DNA of 64,000 bases. Source: Opitutaceae bacterium BACL24 MAG-120322-bin51 (GTDB lineage Bacteria; Verrucomicrobiota; Verrucomicrobiia; Opitutales; Coraliomargaritaceae). Below are positions 10,037 through 20,248 of the stretch, piece after piece. The stretch's first letter is position 1, and each line of letters starts with the position of its first letter. Where the stretch lies: assembly GCA_905182435.1 (NCBI GenBank), contig CAJJBN010000023.1:1-64000 (forward strand), in the 5' to 3' direction. Under the pieces are notes generated by a model, which was not told where the DNA came from, ran no database searches, and worked only from the letters and a program-made list of their open reading frames with translations. Position numbers and translations under genes: made by a program.

Positions 10037-11062
10037 TTAGAAACTGAAGAGCAACTCAACAGCGAATCCGAGGTTGTCGCCATCTTCGTCAAGTATAAGC
10101 GGAATCTGCATGACAATTCTCACAGGAGAGCGAGGTTGTCCGCAAGCCGGATAAGTCTCAGCTGGGCCTCAAATGGTTGTCACCTTCAACTGAGTTCTCG
10201 TCCTCTACTTCTTCGTAGCTAAGGCGAGCTGTGACAGAGGAGTCATCGCTGTAAGCGTAGTTGGCCATGACCAAACCGCTCATGACGTCTACATCATTGC
10301 CACCAAGGAAAGTATCAATCTCAAGTTCACCTAAAGTGGAAACATCGTGCGCTGTCATGTTGTACTCACCAATAAACAACCAAGCACCTGTTTCGTAGGT
10401 TGTGTATGCGTTAACGATGTAAGTATCACCAGCATCCGCATCTTCAAACGCACCGCCAATGAATACTGCGAAACCATTACCAAGATCTTGCGCGTATGCT
10501 GCTTCGATTGCATAGCTGCTGGAGCTCAGGTTGTTATCATCACTGTCAACGTCGAATGCTTCGTCTTGGATCGAGAGACCGAAGAAAGAAGTATTGGACT
10601 CGCGTGTGAATTTCACACCCTGTGCGTAACCTGGCAGGCCAGACGCGCTATAGGCTGTAGAGAACTGGTAAAGACCAGTTGGCTCAAACGCTTCGAAACC
10701 AAGCATCGATGCATAGCGCCCCGCAGTCACGACATCGCCATTACCGAGTGCGTAGTTGACGAACGCTTGCTCGACGATCACCATCATCACCGTCTTCGCC
10801 TTCATCGTCACCTTCATACTGAAGATCGATTTGCGCAGTGACAGTGTCGAAGTTGAACAACCAGCTGATTTCGACTTGGTCGACAGAGTAGCTGTTTGTT
10901 GATTCATTGAAAAACGCCTGATTGACCTTGGTCAATATCAGTGTGCGTATAGGAGGAGTCTACAAAGCCTTCGAACGAAAGGAAATCGTTAACAACGATT
11001 TCACCCATCGAAAAGCTGGAAGCTGCAAGAAATGCAGATGCGATAGCAATTTTGTTTTTCAT
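10037..11062 (-). CDS. Outer-membrane beta-barrel porin (BBP2-like), frameshifted
   Basis: The start at 11062 gives a signal peptide (MKNKIAIASAFLAASSFSMG). The mature part has FEGFVDSSYTHTD, SYSVDQVEISWLFNFD, an acidic loop EGDDEGEDGDDGD, VEQAFVNYALGNGDVVTAGR and GFEAFEPTGLYQFSTAY. This order (dyad of strands, then GxxxxxlGFEaxEptglyqyS) fits the putative beta-barrel porin-2 family. Alternating strands continue and the protein ends DEDGDNLGFAVELLFSF, a terminal Phe as usual for outer-membrane barrels. The three pieces lie in different frames: breaks near 10920, 10770 and 10130-10175, each needing one or two bases. Total about 340 residues. An eight-copy CAAA repeat precedes the start codon. 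It is followed by a terminator, so it is probably monocistronic. Confidence 0.75.
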
Positions 11063-11070
11063 AGTGTAGT

Positions 11071-11102
11071 TTTGTTTGTTTGTTTGTTTGTTTGTTTGTT
11101 TG
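11071..11102 (-). repeat. (CAAA)8 tetranucleotide repeat in the porin leader
   Basis: Eight perfect TTTG units on the plus strand, i.e. CAAA on the porin's coding strand, ending 9 nt before its ATG. Simple tetranucleotide repeats at this place change promoter/RBS spacing by slippage in phase-variable loci of other bacteria; such a role here is inference. Confidence 0.9.
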
Positions 11103-11126
11103 TTTCCCGAAGCAAGCAGCACAGCT

Positions 11127-11717
11127 CTATTGAGCCGCTTTGTTTGCTTTGAAATTTGGTTTTTGCACGGTCAGTACTTGGCCCTTTCTGAAACTCACCT
11201 TACCGCGCAATGAATTGCCGTCGTCGCGAATACTGGTTTCATAATAAAAAACTTCATCGACCCGTGGCTTGAGTGAATCCACCGAGCGCGGCGGATGACC
11301 CAATGCTTCGACCACTGCAGCCAATGATGCGCCTGGGCGAACGGCCTGCCACTGTTCTGCCTGCGTCCAACGCAGATTGCGCCAGGCGCTGTTAGCTAAA
11401 ATATCAAACGTCGCCGCATTACCGAGAATCGATGCCTGCGACACATTACCACCGGTGGCAGCCAATGCCTTTACCTGTTTGGTTTCTTGCTCAGCTTCTG
11501 CCAAGCGTGTTTCAAGCTCGACCATACGTGCTTCTGAAACACTCGCAGCTTGCGGACCTTTTTCCGCCGCAGCGAGACGGGCTTCCATCGCAATCAACCG
11601 CGCTTCCAATTGTGCCATACGCTCGGCACTTGCATCCGCAGCGGTAGCATAAATTGGGGTAAATAAAACTGTCGCAACAAGTGCTACAGCGCAGGCATTA
11701 GATAAATCAATACGCAT
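11127..11717 (-). CDS. Exported coiled-coil protein with BamE/SmpA-like C-terminus
   Basis: Start chosen at 11717 (MRIDLSNACAVALV), which gives a signal peptide ending near YATAADA; the longer ORF start at 11777 adds residues that would bury the signal. Residues ~28-75 form a coiled coil with two copies of (RM)xxLExRLxxxExRLAxAE. The C-terminal ~85 residues have W.AVRPGASLAAVVEALGHPP, DEVFYY and GKVSFRKGQVL, the small beta pattern of SmpA/OmlA (BamE-like) domains that sit at the outer membrane. The function is unknown. The gene ends 65 bp upstream of the porin start on the same strand and may be co-transcribed with it. Confidence 0.6.
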   Translation of the reverse strand: MRIDLSNACAVALVATVLFTPIYATAADASAERMAQLEARLIAMEARLAAAEKGPQAASVSEARMVELETRLAEAEQETKQVKALAATGGNVSQASILGNAATFDILANSAWRNLRWTQAEQWQAVRPGASLAAVVEALGHPPRSVDSLKPRVDEVFYYETSIRDDGNSLRGKVSFRKGQVLTVQKPNFKANKAAQ

Positions 11718-11855
11718 ATAATATATGTCTTTAATGCTTTTTCCGCACCACACTGCAAGCCTAAAAAAAACAAGCATTTACCTCAGTGATGACCACGCTA
11801 CCATGCCAGCCGCGGCCTAACGCCGTATCCAAGACTAAACTACACCACCACTCTT

Positions 11856-12236
11856 ATGCATACTGCCCACAAATATAGACTCCTTGGCTCGATACTTGCT
11901 CTCGGTGCGGTGCTTTTCGGCGCATTTGGTGCGCATGCCCTCAAACAAACACTCATCGCGCACAATTCGATCCAAACCTGGGAAACTGCGGTGCGCTACC
12001 AAATGTGGCACGCGCTCGGCCTCATCTTGCTGTCACTCATCTGCGAACGGCAGGCCTTGCCCAAAATGATTGGCCCCTGCTTGGTGATCGGCACGCTGCT
12101 GTTCTCCGGCTCACTCTATGGCCTGGCACTCGACGGACCGAGATGGCTCGGCCCGATCACACCGCTCGGTGGGCTGTGCCTGATCGCCGGATGGGCGTTG
12201 CTGGCTTATTCGTGCGTGAAAAATAAATCGCAATAA
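11856..12236 (+). CDS. DUF423 (YgdD-like) small membrane protein
   Basis: 126 residues with four hydrophobic segments (about 10-28, 45-63, 70-90, 97-118). Family blocks are GSILALGAVLFGAFGAHALK, TAVRYQMWHALGLILLSL, and LFSGSLYGLAL...LGPITPLGGLCLIAGW, which match DUF423 throughout. It is an inner-membrane protein of unknown function. The stop at 12234-12236 is followed within 25 bp by a REP-like array. The divergent neighbour is the coiled-coil protein at 11717. Confidence 0.9.
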   Translation: MHTAHKYRLLGSILALGAVLFGAFGAHALKQTLIAHNSIQTWETAVRYQMWHALGLILLSLICERQALPKMIGPCLVIGTLLFSGSLYGLALDGPRWLGPITPLGGLCLIAGWALLAYSCVKNKSQ

Positions 12237-12258
12237 GCGGCACCCTGCACAACTCTCC

Positions 12259-12486
12259 GGGGAGGGACGAGCTCCGCCTCGTCCGCAGTGCCGCGCAGCT
12301 ATCCAGCTGCCACTTCTGGGACAACGGGCTAAACCGACGCGGACTGGCTAAACCGCGGCTAAACCGACGCGGAGCTGGCTCCACTGCCGCGGACTGACTA
12401 AACCGACGCGGACCACGCGGAGGTGGTCCCTCCCGAAAAAAACCCTCGGGGAGGGACGTGCTCCGCCTCGTCCGCAGTGCCTCGCA
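12259..12486. repeat. BIME-like REP pairs left of the second RAYT gene
   Basis: A minus-oriented hairpin with GGACGAG arms at ~12260-12288, degenerate pieces GACGCGGAGCTGGCTCC and repeated GGCTAAACCG, then a plus-oriented GGACCAC hairpin at ~12408-12434 facing a minus-oriented GGACGTG/CTCGTCC variant at ~12450-12476. The array stops 10-20 bp before the 3' end of the RAYT gene. Confidence 0.85.
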
Positions 12487-12495
12487 GGCTCGGCA

Positions 12496-12993
12496 TCAGT
12501 CATGCCACGACAAGGGGTGCAGCTCTCCTACATACGGCCACATCTCAGCCGAAGGCACCAACTCCGCTCGAACCGGATTGTTACAAATATACGCCCATTT
12601 TTCAGAATAACTCTCCCCACTGCGCAATTCCCGATCCCAAAAATCGCGCTGCCACAACTTACCCGCACGATTCCTCGGCCATGCACTCGCAAACCGTGAT
12701 TTCCAATACCCTACCCATTTTGATAATGGTTCCGCTGGATAGGTATTTGGCGCGCAAAATAAATGAACATGATCGGGCATGATTACATAGCGCCCCACGC
12801 GAAACAGAGACTCATCTCTCCAAATCGACCGAAATAATGCATGCGCTGCTTCGTTCGCCAAAACAGGACGGCGCTCACGCACGCATACCGTGACAAACTG
12901 AATCGACGAGCGATTTCCCACAGCCAGCGATGGCAGATGCACCGGACGCGTCCGAACTGGAAATAACTCCTCTGACATTTTGCAAATATACAT
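12496..12993 (-). CDS. REP-associated tyrosine transposase flanked by REP arrays
   Basis: 165 residues, the compact RAYT size. FVTVCVRERRPVL opens the Y1 fold; the HUH motif is IMPDHVHLFCAP near residue 90. KWAYICNNPVRAELV near residue 140 holds the candidate catalytic tyrosine and the NPVRA motif. Two starts are possible, 12993 (MYICKMSEE) or 12978 (MSEELFPV). The gene lies exactly between two arrays of paired REP-like hairpins (12259-12486 and 13044-13348). That is the arrangement expected if this enzyme recognises and spreads those hairpins, as known for RAYT/REP pairs in enterobacteria and pseudomonads. The frame is intact, unlike many neighbouring genes. It is only distantly similar to the 335-residue Y1 protein at 99-1106. 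Confidence 0.85.
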   Translation of the reverse strand: MYICKMSEELFPVRTRPVHLPSLAVGNRSSIQFVTVCVRERRPVLANEAAHALFRSIWRDESLFRVGRYVIMPDHVHLFCAPNTYPAEPLSKWVGYWKSRFASAWPRNRAGKLWQRDFWDRELRSGESYSEKWAYICNNPVRAELVPSAEMWPYVGELHPLSWHD

Positions 12994-13043
12994 ACACCTT
13001 AGCAGGAATCAAATGATGCGGACACCTCAGCAGGCAACAAACA

Positions 13044-13348
13044 GGCGGACCACACGGAGGTGGTCCCTCCCGAATACTGAAACCGACGCGGACTGACTAA
13101 ACCGACACGGACCACACGGAGGTGGTCCCTCCCCGAATACTGAAACCGACGCGGACCACGCGGAGGTGGTCCCTCCCGCGAACAGCCAACTCGGAGCGCG
13201 GACGAGCTCCGCCTCGTCCGCAGTGCCTCGCAGCTATCCAGCTCCCATTGTGGGACATACGGGCTAAACCGACGCGGACCACGCGGAGGTGGTCCCTCCC
13301 GTGAACAGCCCCTCGGGAGGGACGAGCTCCGCCTCGTCCGCAGTGCCT
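13044..13348. repeat. BIME-like REP pairs right of the second RAYT gene
   Basis: Four plus-oriented GGACCAC hairpins (about 13046, 13109, 13154, 13276; the first two with loop ACGGAG, the others GCGGAG) and two minus-oriented GGACGAG hairpins (about 13199 and 13318). Spacers repeat GAATACTGAAACCGACGCGG and CTCGCAGCTATCCAGCT. The rest of 12994-13439 has no gene. Confidence 0.85.
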
Positions 13349-13439
13349 ATGGTATTCACAAATCCGATGAATTAAATTCACTCAGCTGCGCTGTTCTATG
13401 ATTGAATTCTGACGCCGCATCCATCTAGCTCGTAAACCT

Positions 13440-14405
13440 ATGGCCAATACACTCGAAGCACTCAAACAACTGACCACCGTCGTTGCCGACACCGGCGACT
13501 TCGCGACACTGGAGGCCTATGCGCCGCAGGATGCGACCACCAACCCGTCGCTGATCCTTAAGGCCCTGCAACAAGAGGCATATTTACCGGTGCTCGATGC
13601 CGCAATCGACGCCACCAAGGACTCTGGCAAAACTGGCGAAGCACGCATTGATTTCGTCATCGACCACCTACTAGTCGGATTCGGCCAAAAAATCCTCGAA
13701 ATCGTCCCTGGTCGCGTCTCGACCGAAGTGGATGCCTGCCTGTCGTTCGACATCGACAAGACCATCACCAAAGCCCGCGAGTTGATTGCACTCTATGAGG
13801 CAAAGGGCACGCCACGCGAACGTATCTTGATTAAACTGGCCTCGACCTGGGAAGGCATCCGCGCCGCCGAAATCCTGCAAAAGGAAGGCATCCGCTGCAA
13901 CATGACGCTGCTGTTCTCACTGGTGCAAGCGGTCGCCTGCGCCGAAGCGGGCGCGCAACTGATCTCGCCCTTCGTCGGCCGCATTCTGGATTGGTATAAG
14001 GCCACGACACGGCATATCGACTATAGCGCAGCAACCGACCCCGGCGTGGTCAGCGTCGGCGAAATCTACACTTACTATAAGAAATTTGGCCACGACACCG
14101 AAATCATGGGTGCCAGCTTCCGCAACATCGGCGAGATCCTTGAACTTGCGGGCTGCGACCTATTGACCATCAGCCCGAATCTACTCGAAGAGTTGCAAGG
14201 GATGAACGTCGACGTGCCACGCAAACTCGACCCAGCAGGCGGCCCAAACGGCCGACATCGAACAGGTCGACGTGCCTCCGAGGCATCTTTCCGCTGGTTA
14301 CTCAACGAAGATGCGATGGCCACCGAGAAACTCGCCCAAGGCATCCGCGTGTTCGGGCAAGACATGCTCAAGGTACGCGCCATCGTTACCGCCAAGCTCG
14401 GATAA
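13440..14405 (+). CDS. tal: Transaldolase, with a short out-of-frame segment
   Basis: Transfers a dihydroxyacetone unit between sugar phosphates in the pentose-phosphate pathway. 321 residues, the usual length of the TalB class. [12 protein letters not shown] near residue 31 and [17 protein letters not shown] are the two family signatures; the Schiff-base lysine is K132. [12 protein letters not shown] and [10 protein letters not shown] follow. Residues ~262-276 read [19 protein letters not shown], which is foreign; shifting by one base gives [12 protein letters not shown], the normal text, before the frame returns at [13 protein letters not shown]. So one base was gained near 14236 and one lost near 14273, leaving the ORF open. 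The overall call is certain; this stretch of the protein sequence should not be trusted. Confidence 0.95.
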   Translation: MANTLEALKQLTTVVADTGDFATLEAYAPQDATTNPSLILKALQQEAYLPVLDAAIDATKDSGKTGEARIDFVIDHLLVGFGQKILEIVPGRVSTEVDACLSFDIDKTITKARELIALYEAKGTPRERILIKLASTWEGIRAAEILQKEGIRCNMTLLFSLVQAVACAEAGAQLISPFVGRILDWYKATTRHIDYSAATDPGVVSVGEIYTYYKKFGHDTEIMGASFRNIGEILELAGCDLLTISPNLLEELQGMNVDVPRKLDPAGGPNGRHRTGRRASEASFRWLLNEDAMATEKLAQGIRVFGQDMLKVRAIVTAKLG

Positions 14406-14414
14406 GCGACCACG

Positions 14415-14525
14415 GGAGCGAGGGCGGCTCGCCCTCGTTTTCATCGGCAACGGCTTTACGTGGGCGGGTCGCCCACGTTTTCATCGGCAACGGCTTTACG
14501 TGGGCGGGTCGCCCACACTCCTATA
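14415..14525. repeat. GGGCG/CGCCC hairpin array after tal
   Basis: GAGGGCGGCTCGCCCTC at ~14419, then two GTGGGCGGGTCGCCCAC hairpins (~14459 and ~14498) separated by a repeated 39-bp unit containing TTTTCATCGGCAACGGCTTT. Same class as 3654-3835. Confidence 0.8.
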
Positions 14526-14639
14526 CGCGCAAATAGTGCATCACACCCAGACACTACAACTATCGGTAGTGACTGGCTTTATGCCAGGATCATGCCAACG
14601 CGGCTTGCCAAAAGCAGACGAGTGAACATCTATCTTGGC

Positions 14640-15101
<462 letters not shown>

Positions 15102-15152
15102 ACAATCGTGGTAAACAACCAACACCAACAACGCGCCACCAACCTCCCGCCC

Positions 15153-15933
15153 ATGAAAGCCACACGCTCTCGTCACCAACGACGATGGAATCGACTCCAT
15201 CTTCCTGCATCGCCTCGTCGATGCGCTGCTACCTGATTTCACGGTGAGCGTCGCCGCGCCTGCCTTTGAGCAAAGCTGGATCGGTCGAGCGGTGACTCGC
15301 CACGGCGAAATCGAAGTCATCCATAGCCCGTCACTGTTCCCCACTGGCGTCGAGGCATGGGCGATCAGTGGCACGCCGAGCGACTGCGTCAACATCGCAC
15401 TCGGCAACCTGCTGCCGCAGCCACCCGACATCGTCCTGTCGGGCATCAACATCGGCTTCAACACCACCGAGACGCTGATCCTCAGTTCGGGAACCGTGGC
15501 TGGCGCGATCGAAGGCGCGCTGTGGAATCTGCCCGCGATTGCGTTTAGCAAATGCGTACCGAATCATTTGTTTGCCAACATCCAACAAAGCAAGGGTCAG
15601 ACCGAGGGCGCCTTGGCCGACTCGCTGAGCGCCGCCGCCGAGCATGCACGGCGCATCGCGCTGGAAACACTCAAGCAGCCACCAGCCAAGGGCACGGTGG
15701 TGAACATTAACTTTCCGGCCAGCACCAATACCGACAGCCCAACCGAACAAACCGTGCCCGCCAAGGTCCACCTCGGCAGCCTCTACGCGCAGAGCAGCCC
15801 CGGCAAATATAGCTTCCGCTACTCGGACGGCATCACTTTCGAGCCCGACCCGCAATCGGACCGCGAAGCGTTGGAGCGCGGCAGCATTAGCCACAGCATT
15901 CTCGACTTTGCGCGCATCGGCCAACGCAGCTAA
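15153..15933 (+). CDS. surE: 5'-nucleotidase SurE, frameshift near the start
   Basis: Metal-dependent survival protein that dephosphorylates nucleoside monophosphates. The ATG at 15153 reads MKAT; one extra base within the next 12 nt must be dropped to join [20 protein letters not shown], whose NDDG is the metal site. The remaining body is in one frame: [23 protein letters not shown], the second signature [20 protein letters not shown] with [10 protein letters not shown], and the C-terminal [16 protein letters not shown]. Corrected length is about 260 residues, as expected for SurE. A single 1-nt indel in an otherwise conserved gene suggests a sequence error. Confidence 0.88.
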
Positions 15934-16023
15934 CCATATCCGCCACTCCCGCACCGCTCCCTTTCCGCCCTCGGGCCCATTTTAGAGTTGTGTGCGCGAC
16001 TCCCAAAAAATATGCCACTATAG

Positions 16024-17572
16024 ATGAATTGCTCCTTCACTCAGAGATATTTTGCCACTTTTAATACTGCATTAAAAGCGCTGCTGTTATGCCTACTGAC
16101 ACTCGTGCTCGGACTTTCGCTGTCCGCACAAGAGCGCGATGAGCTCCATCGTGGCACCTGGCAAATCGACACACCCGAGGACGGCGCGCTCATCCTCATC
16201 GTCAAGCGCAATGGCCTCGCCTCGTACTTCTGGGGCGACAATGCCGACCGCACTGTCTATCGGGGCAGCTGGGATAACAATGACAGCGCCACCACCCTAA
16301 CCTGGGAAGACGGCAGCACGCACCGCATCACGCGCGACAGCCTCGGCAACGCAATCGCTTTTCAGGACGCCGCTGGAGTCGAACAGTATACGACGCAAGC
16401 ACAACAGGTCCCCAAGGAAGTCCTCGGCCAGTGGGCCAAGGCGCCGGCCAAGCCAGACGAGCAAGTCTCTGATCGCGACAAAGCCAAAGGCTTCTTTGGC
16501 ACATGGGAAATCAAAACCGACGCCGGGCCCTACTACATCGTGGTCGAGCCCAACCGTTCCGCAGCAAGCAACTGGAGCCCCGGCAATGCCAGCAGCATAG
16601 GCCTACGCGGTTCGTGGGCCAAGCAAGGCAGCGAACTGCACCTAATCTGGGATACCGGACACTACGGCATCCTCAAGCAAAACGACCGCGACTTCTCCTT
16701 TAAGCTGATCTCTCCTGGCACCCGCATCGATCAGGACGCGTCCGAACTGTACAGCGCAAGCCGCACCAACGACGACAATCTACCGACCGCGTGGCAGGCA
16801 AACTACCAAGCAGAGAAAGCGGCCAGCACTGGCGGCATCGCCTTCTCAAGCCGTAAAAATGCCAACTTATTTTATCGCGGGACCTGGATCATTCAGCGCA
16901 GCGCAACAAGCTTCGAACGGATTGAGATCAGCCGTTTCGGCAGGCTCGAAACTTCAGCGGACAACCGCCTCGAGGGCACGTGGCGCATGACTGGCCAAGA
17001 CATCTTTATGCGCTGGGACGATGGGATGCGCACCGTACTCAGCCCTGTTGGCCAAGGCTTCCTACTCTACCACTACAAGCCCGGACGCCCACTCGACGGT
17101 GTGCCGACACGTATCTTTGCGGCAACACCGAATGACGCGGCCAAATTTGCCGCACACATGCAGGGCCGCCAAGACGTCGCCCAGCAAATGCGTAGCCTCG
17201 CCGAAGCCGCAGGGGTAACGACCCACCCTGTCGACGCCGGATGGGGCCAGACATTTATGCGCTGGGCTTGGCCATTCAGCGAAGATGAGCAGCCACAATC
17301 GACCGAAGCACTGCTACAGGAAAGCTACCAAACCTCTGGCACGTTCGACCCATGGTGGTGGCCGTTCTGGAGCGAGAAACCAAACAGCGCAGCTTTACCA
17401 GAGGCCGACGCCACCACTGCAGTCGCAACCGACATCATCGAAATTGAAATCGTTGAAGCAACCCGAAACCGACATCACCGAGGCGCTTGAAGTCGCCGAG
17501 AACGCAGCAACCGCTACCGATCAGAGCGCAACGATCAAGCCAGCCAAGCGGAACTGGCAATGGCCGTTCTAA
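16024..17572 (+). CDS. Exported Trp-rich repeat protein of unknown function
   Basis: Signal peptide/membrane helix at residues ~15-37 ([18 protein letters not shown]). Three beta-type repeats of about 58 residues follow, near 44-100, 158-215 and 285-345. Each opens GTW(Q/E/I)I, has an internal G(S/T)W and closes with L(T/I/M)W-(E/D)(D)G, for example [20 protein letters not shown]. The C-terminal part has WAWPFSEDE and WWWPFWSEK. The frame ends at 17490, but dropping one base near 17460 continues [20 protein letters not shown] and ends RNWQWPF at 17572, repeating the WPF motif at the very C-terminus, so 17572 is the likely true end (about 515 residues). No family recognised; export and repeat structure are what the sequence shows. 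Confidence 0.65.
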
Positions 17573-17576
17573 TCTG

Positions 17577-17657
17577 GCGGGCATCGCTCCGTCGTTGCCA
17601 CACCTAGCGCTTCCCACATCCACTCGACACACCGCAACGACAGAGCGTTGCCCGCCA
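17577..17657. repeat. Inverted pair of GGCAACG-arm hairpins
   Basis: A minus-oriented element (arm GGCAACG, loop ACGGAG, arm CGATGCC, tail CGCC) and a plus-oriented one (GCAACG, ACAGAG, CGTTGC, tail CCGCC) face each other across ~35 bp. The whole is a long imperfect inverted repeat ending just before glyA. Confidence 0.75.
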
Positions 17658-17678
17658 TTTTTAAATTCACATCATATT

Positions 17679-18961
17679 ATGACCACAGCGACCAACCACT
17701 CCGCCTTGAACGCGTCTCCACTCGCGAGCATCGATCCTGAAATCTACGCCGCTATCGCCGCTGAGCGAAAGCGCCAAGAGAGCCATATCGAGCTCATCGC
17801 ATCGGAGAACTTCACCTACCCATCCGTAATGGAAGCTCAAGGTAGTGTGCTGACCAACAAATACGCCGAGGGCTACCCCGGCAAACGCTACTACGGCGGC
17901 TGCGAACAGGTCGACGTCGTTGAAGAGCTCGCGATTGAACGCGCCAAAGTACTGTTCGGAGCTGACCACGCCAACGTGCAGCCACACTCAGGCAGCCAGG
18001 CAAATGCCGCGGTCTACCTGTCCGTGTCCTGCGCCCGGGCGATAAGATTCTGACCATGAATCTCTCCGACGGCGGCCACCTCACACACGGCCACCCAATG
18101 AACTTCAGCGGCATCTACCACGACGTCGTCAATTACGGCGTCGGGGTCGAAAATGGCCGAATCGACTATGATGCGATCGCCGAAACCGCACGCGCCGAGA
18201 AGCCGAAGATGATCACTGTGGGCGCATCTGCCTACTCTCGGATCATCGACTTTGAGCGTATGGGCGAAATCGCCCGTGAAGTGGGCGCCTATCTATTGGC
18301 CGACATCGCGCACATCGCTGGTCTGGTCGCAGCAGGGGTTCACCCCTCGCCAGTGGCACATGCGGACTTTGTCACGACCACTACACACAAGACCCTGCGC
18401 GGCCCACGTGGCGGTCTGATTCTGTGTAAAGCAGAACACGCCAAAAAGATCGACACGGCAGTCTTCCCCGGCACACAAGGCGGCCCATTGATGCATGTCA
18501 TCGCAGCCAAAGCGGTGTGCTTCAAGGAAGCGGCGACCGACGACTTCAAAGCCTATCAGGCACAGGTCGCCGCCAATGCCAAAGCACTCGCCAATGCATT
18601 GATCGAGCGCGGCCACCACATCGTCAGCGGTGGCACCGACAATCACCTGATGATGATCGACCTGCGCAAAAAAGACCCTGAACTCACGGGTAAAGTCGCG
18701 CAGATCGCTCTGGACGCAGCCAACATCACTGCCAACAAAAACACCGTCCCCGGCGAAACACGCAGCCCCTTCCAAACGAGCGGCATCCGCCTCGGCACCC
18801 CGGCGGTGACCAGCCGCGGCATGGTCGAGGCCGACATGCTCCGGATCGCCGAAGCAGTTGATCTGGTGCTCAGCGCACCGGCTGACGAGGGCGTTATCGC
18901 CCAGGCACGCGCGATCGCTGAAGACCTCAGTGCGAAATACCCGCTGCCGTATCCAGCGTAG
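17679..18961 (+). CDS. glyA: Serine hydroxymethyltransferase, one frameshift
   Basis: PLP enzyme converting serine and tetrahydrofolate to glycine and methylene-tetrahydrofolate. The start at 17679 gives [15 protein letters not shown], then [37 protein letters not shown] and [16 protein letters not shown]. The frame breaks at about 18037-18045 (VYLSVSCAR instead of [13 protein letters not shown]); taking out the TC pair, or adding one base, restores [20 protein letters not shown]. The second part has [13 protein letters not shown]-type [13 protein letters not shown] and the PLP lysine in [14 protein letters not shown], and ends normally at 18961. Total about 427 residues, standard length. A strong terminator follows. 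As glyA is normally essential or nearly so, a sequence error is the likeliest explanation. Confidence 0.95.
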
Positions 18962-18998
18962 CTCAACACACGCAAATGCCGGAGACATCGTAATTTCT

Positions 18999-19037
18999 CA
19001 AAGAAGCCCACGCCCGCGTGGGCTTCTTTTTTTATTT
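18999..19037 (+). terminator. Rho-independent terminator of glyA
   Basis: AAGAAGCCCACGC/GCGTGGGCTTCTT stem with a tiny loop followed by seven T, 40 bp after the stop. Confidence 0.93.
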
Positions 19038-19264
19038 AGGCTATCAGCATTGAGCGACACAGACATTGCTACGCCATCTCCAGCAGCAGACCGTACTGAT
19101 GAAAACAGCCAGGAATGCCTGTATCACAGACAAGGACAACCACACATCACCATAAATCGGCCTCAAAAAGAGTTGGACATACCGAAACATACAGCGTATA
19201 TTTAGAGATTAATCTAATAGCTGATTTAGCTATCACGCTACCCCCACACGATTTTATTATAATC

Positions 19265-19980
19265 ATGATCAAAAAACGAACCCACGTTCAGGTTTCACCC
19301 TGATCGAGCTCCTCACTGTTATCGCGATTATCGGCATTCTTGCTGCGATCCTTATTCCCGCGGTCGGCAAGGTCCGCGAAGTGGCGAACAAGACAAAATC
19401 TGCAGCCAACATTCGCTCAATCGCGATTTCGTATGCCACCTACTCCACCTCTGGCGGGCGCGCGCGCGCGCTAAATTCAGCTAAACTAACCGATGCTGGC
19501 TTTACCGATGACATCTTCGGCGTCGGTTCTTTCCTCGCCAAGCAAGTCGATCTAACTGACGCATCCATTTGGATCATCGGATCCGACCCAGCCGTCGCAG
19601 ACTACACCGCCACATTACCTGCAGTGGTTGGTTTTCGCAACTCTGACAATGTCTATACAGTCTCCGATGATTGGGTAAACGGCGTCCCCATCGGCTACGA
19701 TTTTGCAATCGGCATCAGCGGCAATGCACCGACCTCCACAACGCCACTCACATGGACCCGCGGAATGGACGTACGAACTGGCACATGGGGCAGAAATACA
19801 CCTTGGGGCCTCGGCGGACACATTGCTTTCCTCGACGGACACGTTCAATTCTATACTGAACTCGGCACGGAAGATGGACAACTCGTGAATCCAACAACTG
19901 GTCAGCAAACAGTCAGGATGAGCGACATCTACACCTCGGAACAAATCAAAGAAGCACCGACGTACAGCCCAGGTGGCTAA
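19265..19980 (+). CDS. Prepilin-type N-terminal methylation protein with H-X9-DG-like end
   Basis: The start at 19265 reads MIKK; with one base restored in the A-run the frame continues NPRSGFTLIELLTVIAIIG, the type III signal cleaved between G and F, followed by ILAAILIPAVGKVREVANKT. The mature part is a small pseudopilin with ARALNSAKLTDAGFTDD and a conserved tail GGHIAFLDGHVQFYTEL, resembling the H-X9-DG motif of planctomycete/verrucomicrobial pseudopilins (DUF1559-like). About 238 residues. No assembly genes are adjacent; it would depend on a distant machinery such as the one at 53.5-61.5 kb. It has its own terminator. Confidence 0.82.
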
Positions 19981-20005
19981 GTTAACATTTTAGTTAGATT
20001 TTCTA

Positions 20006-20041
20006 GAAAACCCAGACTCATTCGAGTCTGGGTTTTTCTTT
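20006..20041 (+). terminator. Rho-independent terminator of the prepilin gene
   Basis: AAACCCAGACTC-ATTC-GAGTCTGGGTTT followed by TTC TTT, 26 bp after the stop. Confidence 0.93.
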
Positions 20042-20248
20042 GCCCAACCATCGACTTTGACATTGTTGCCACACCGCAAAACTCGCTAGCATCGTCGCTC
20101 ATTCTTACCACCACCAAACGATCTACCGACCCAAAAGTTAGTCACTCGCAGAACACTACTCACACTTGGACTTTTCTTTGTTTATCTTTGGAATATTGGG
20201 ATTTTGGGATTGTTTAACGCGCCGCTCATCCATTAGTTAGAACTCATA

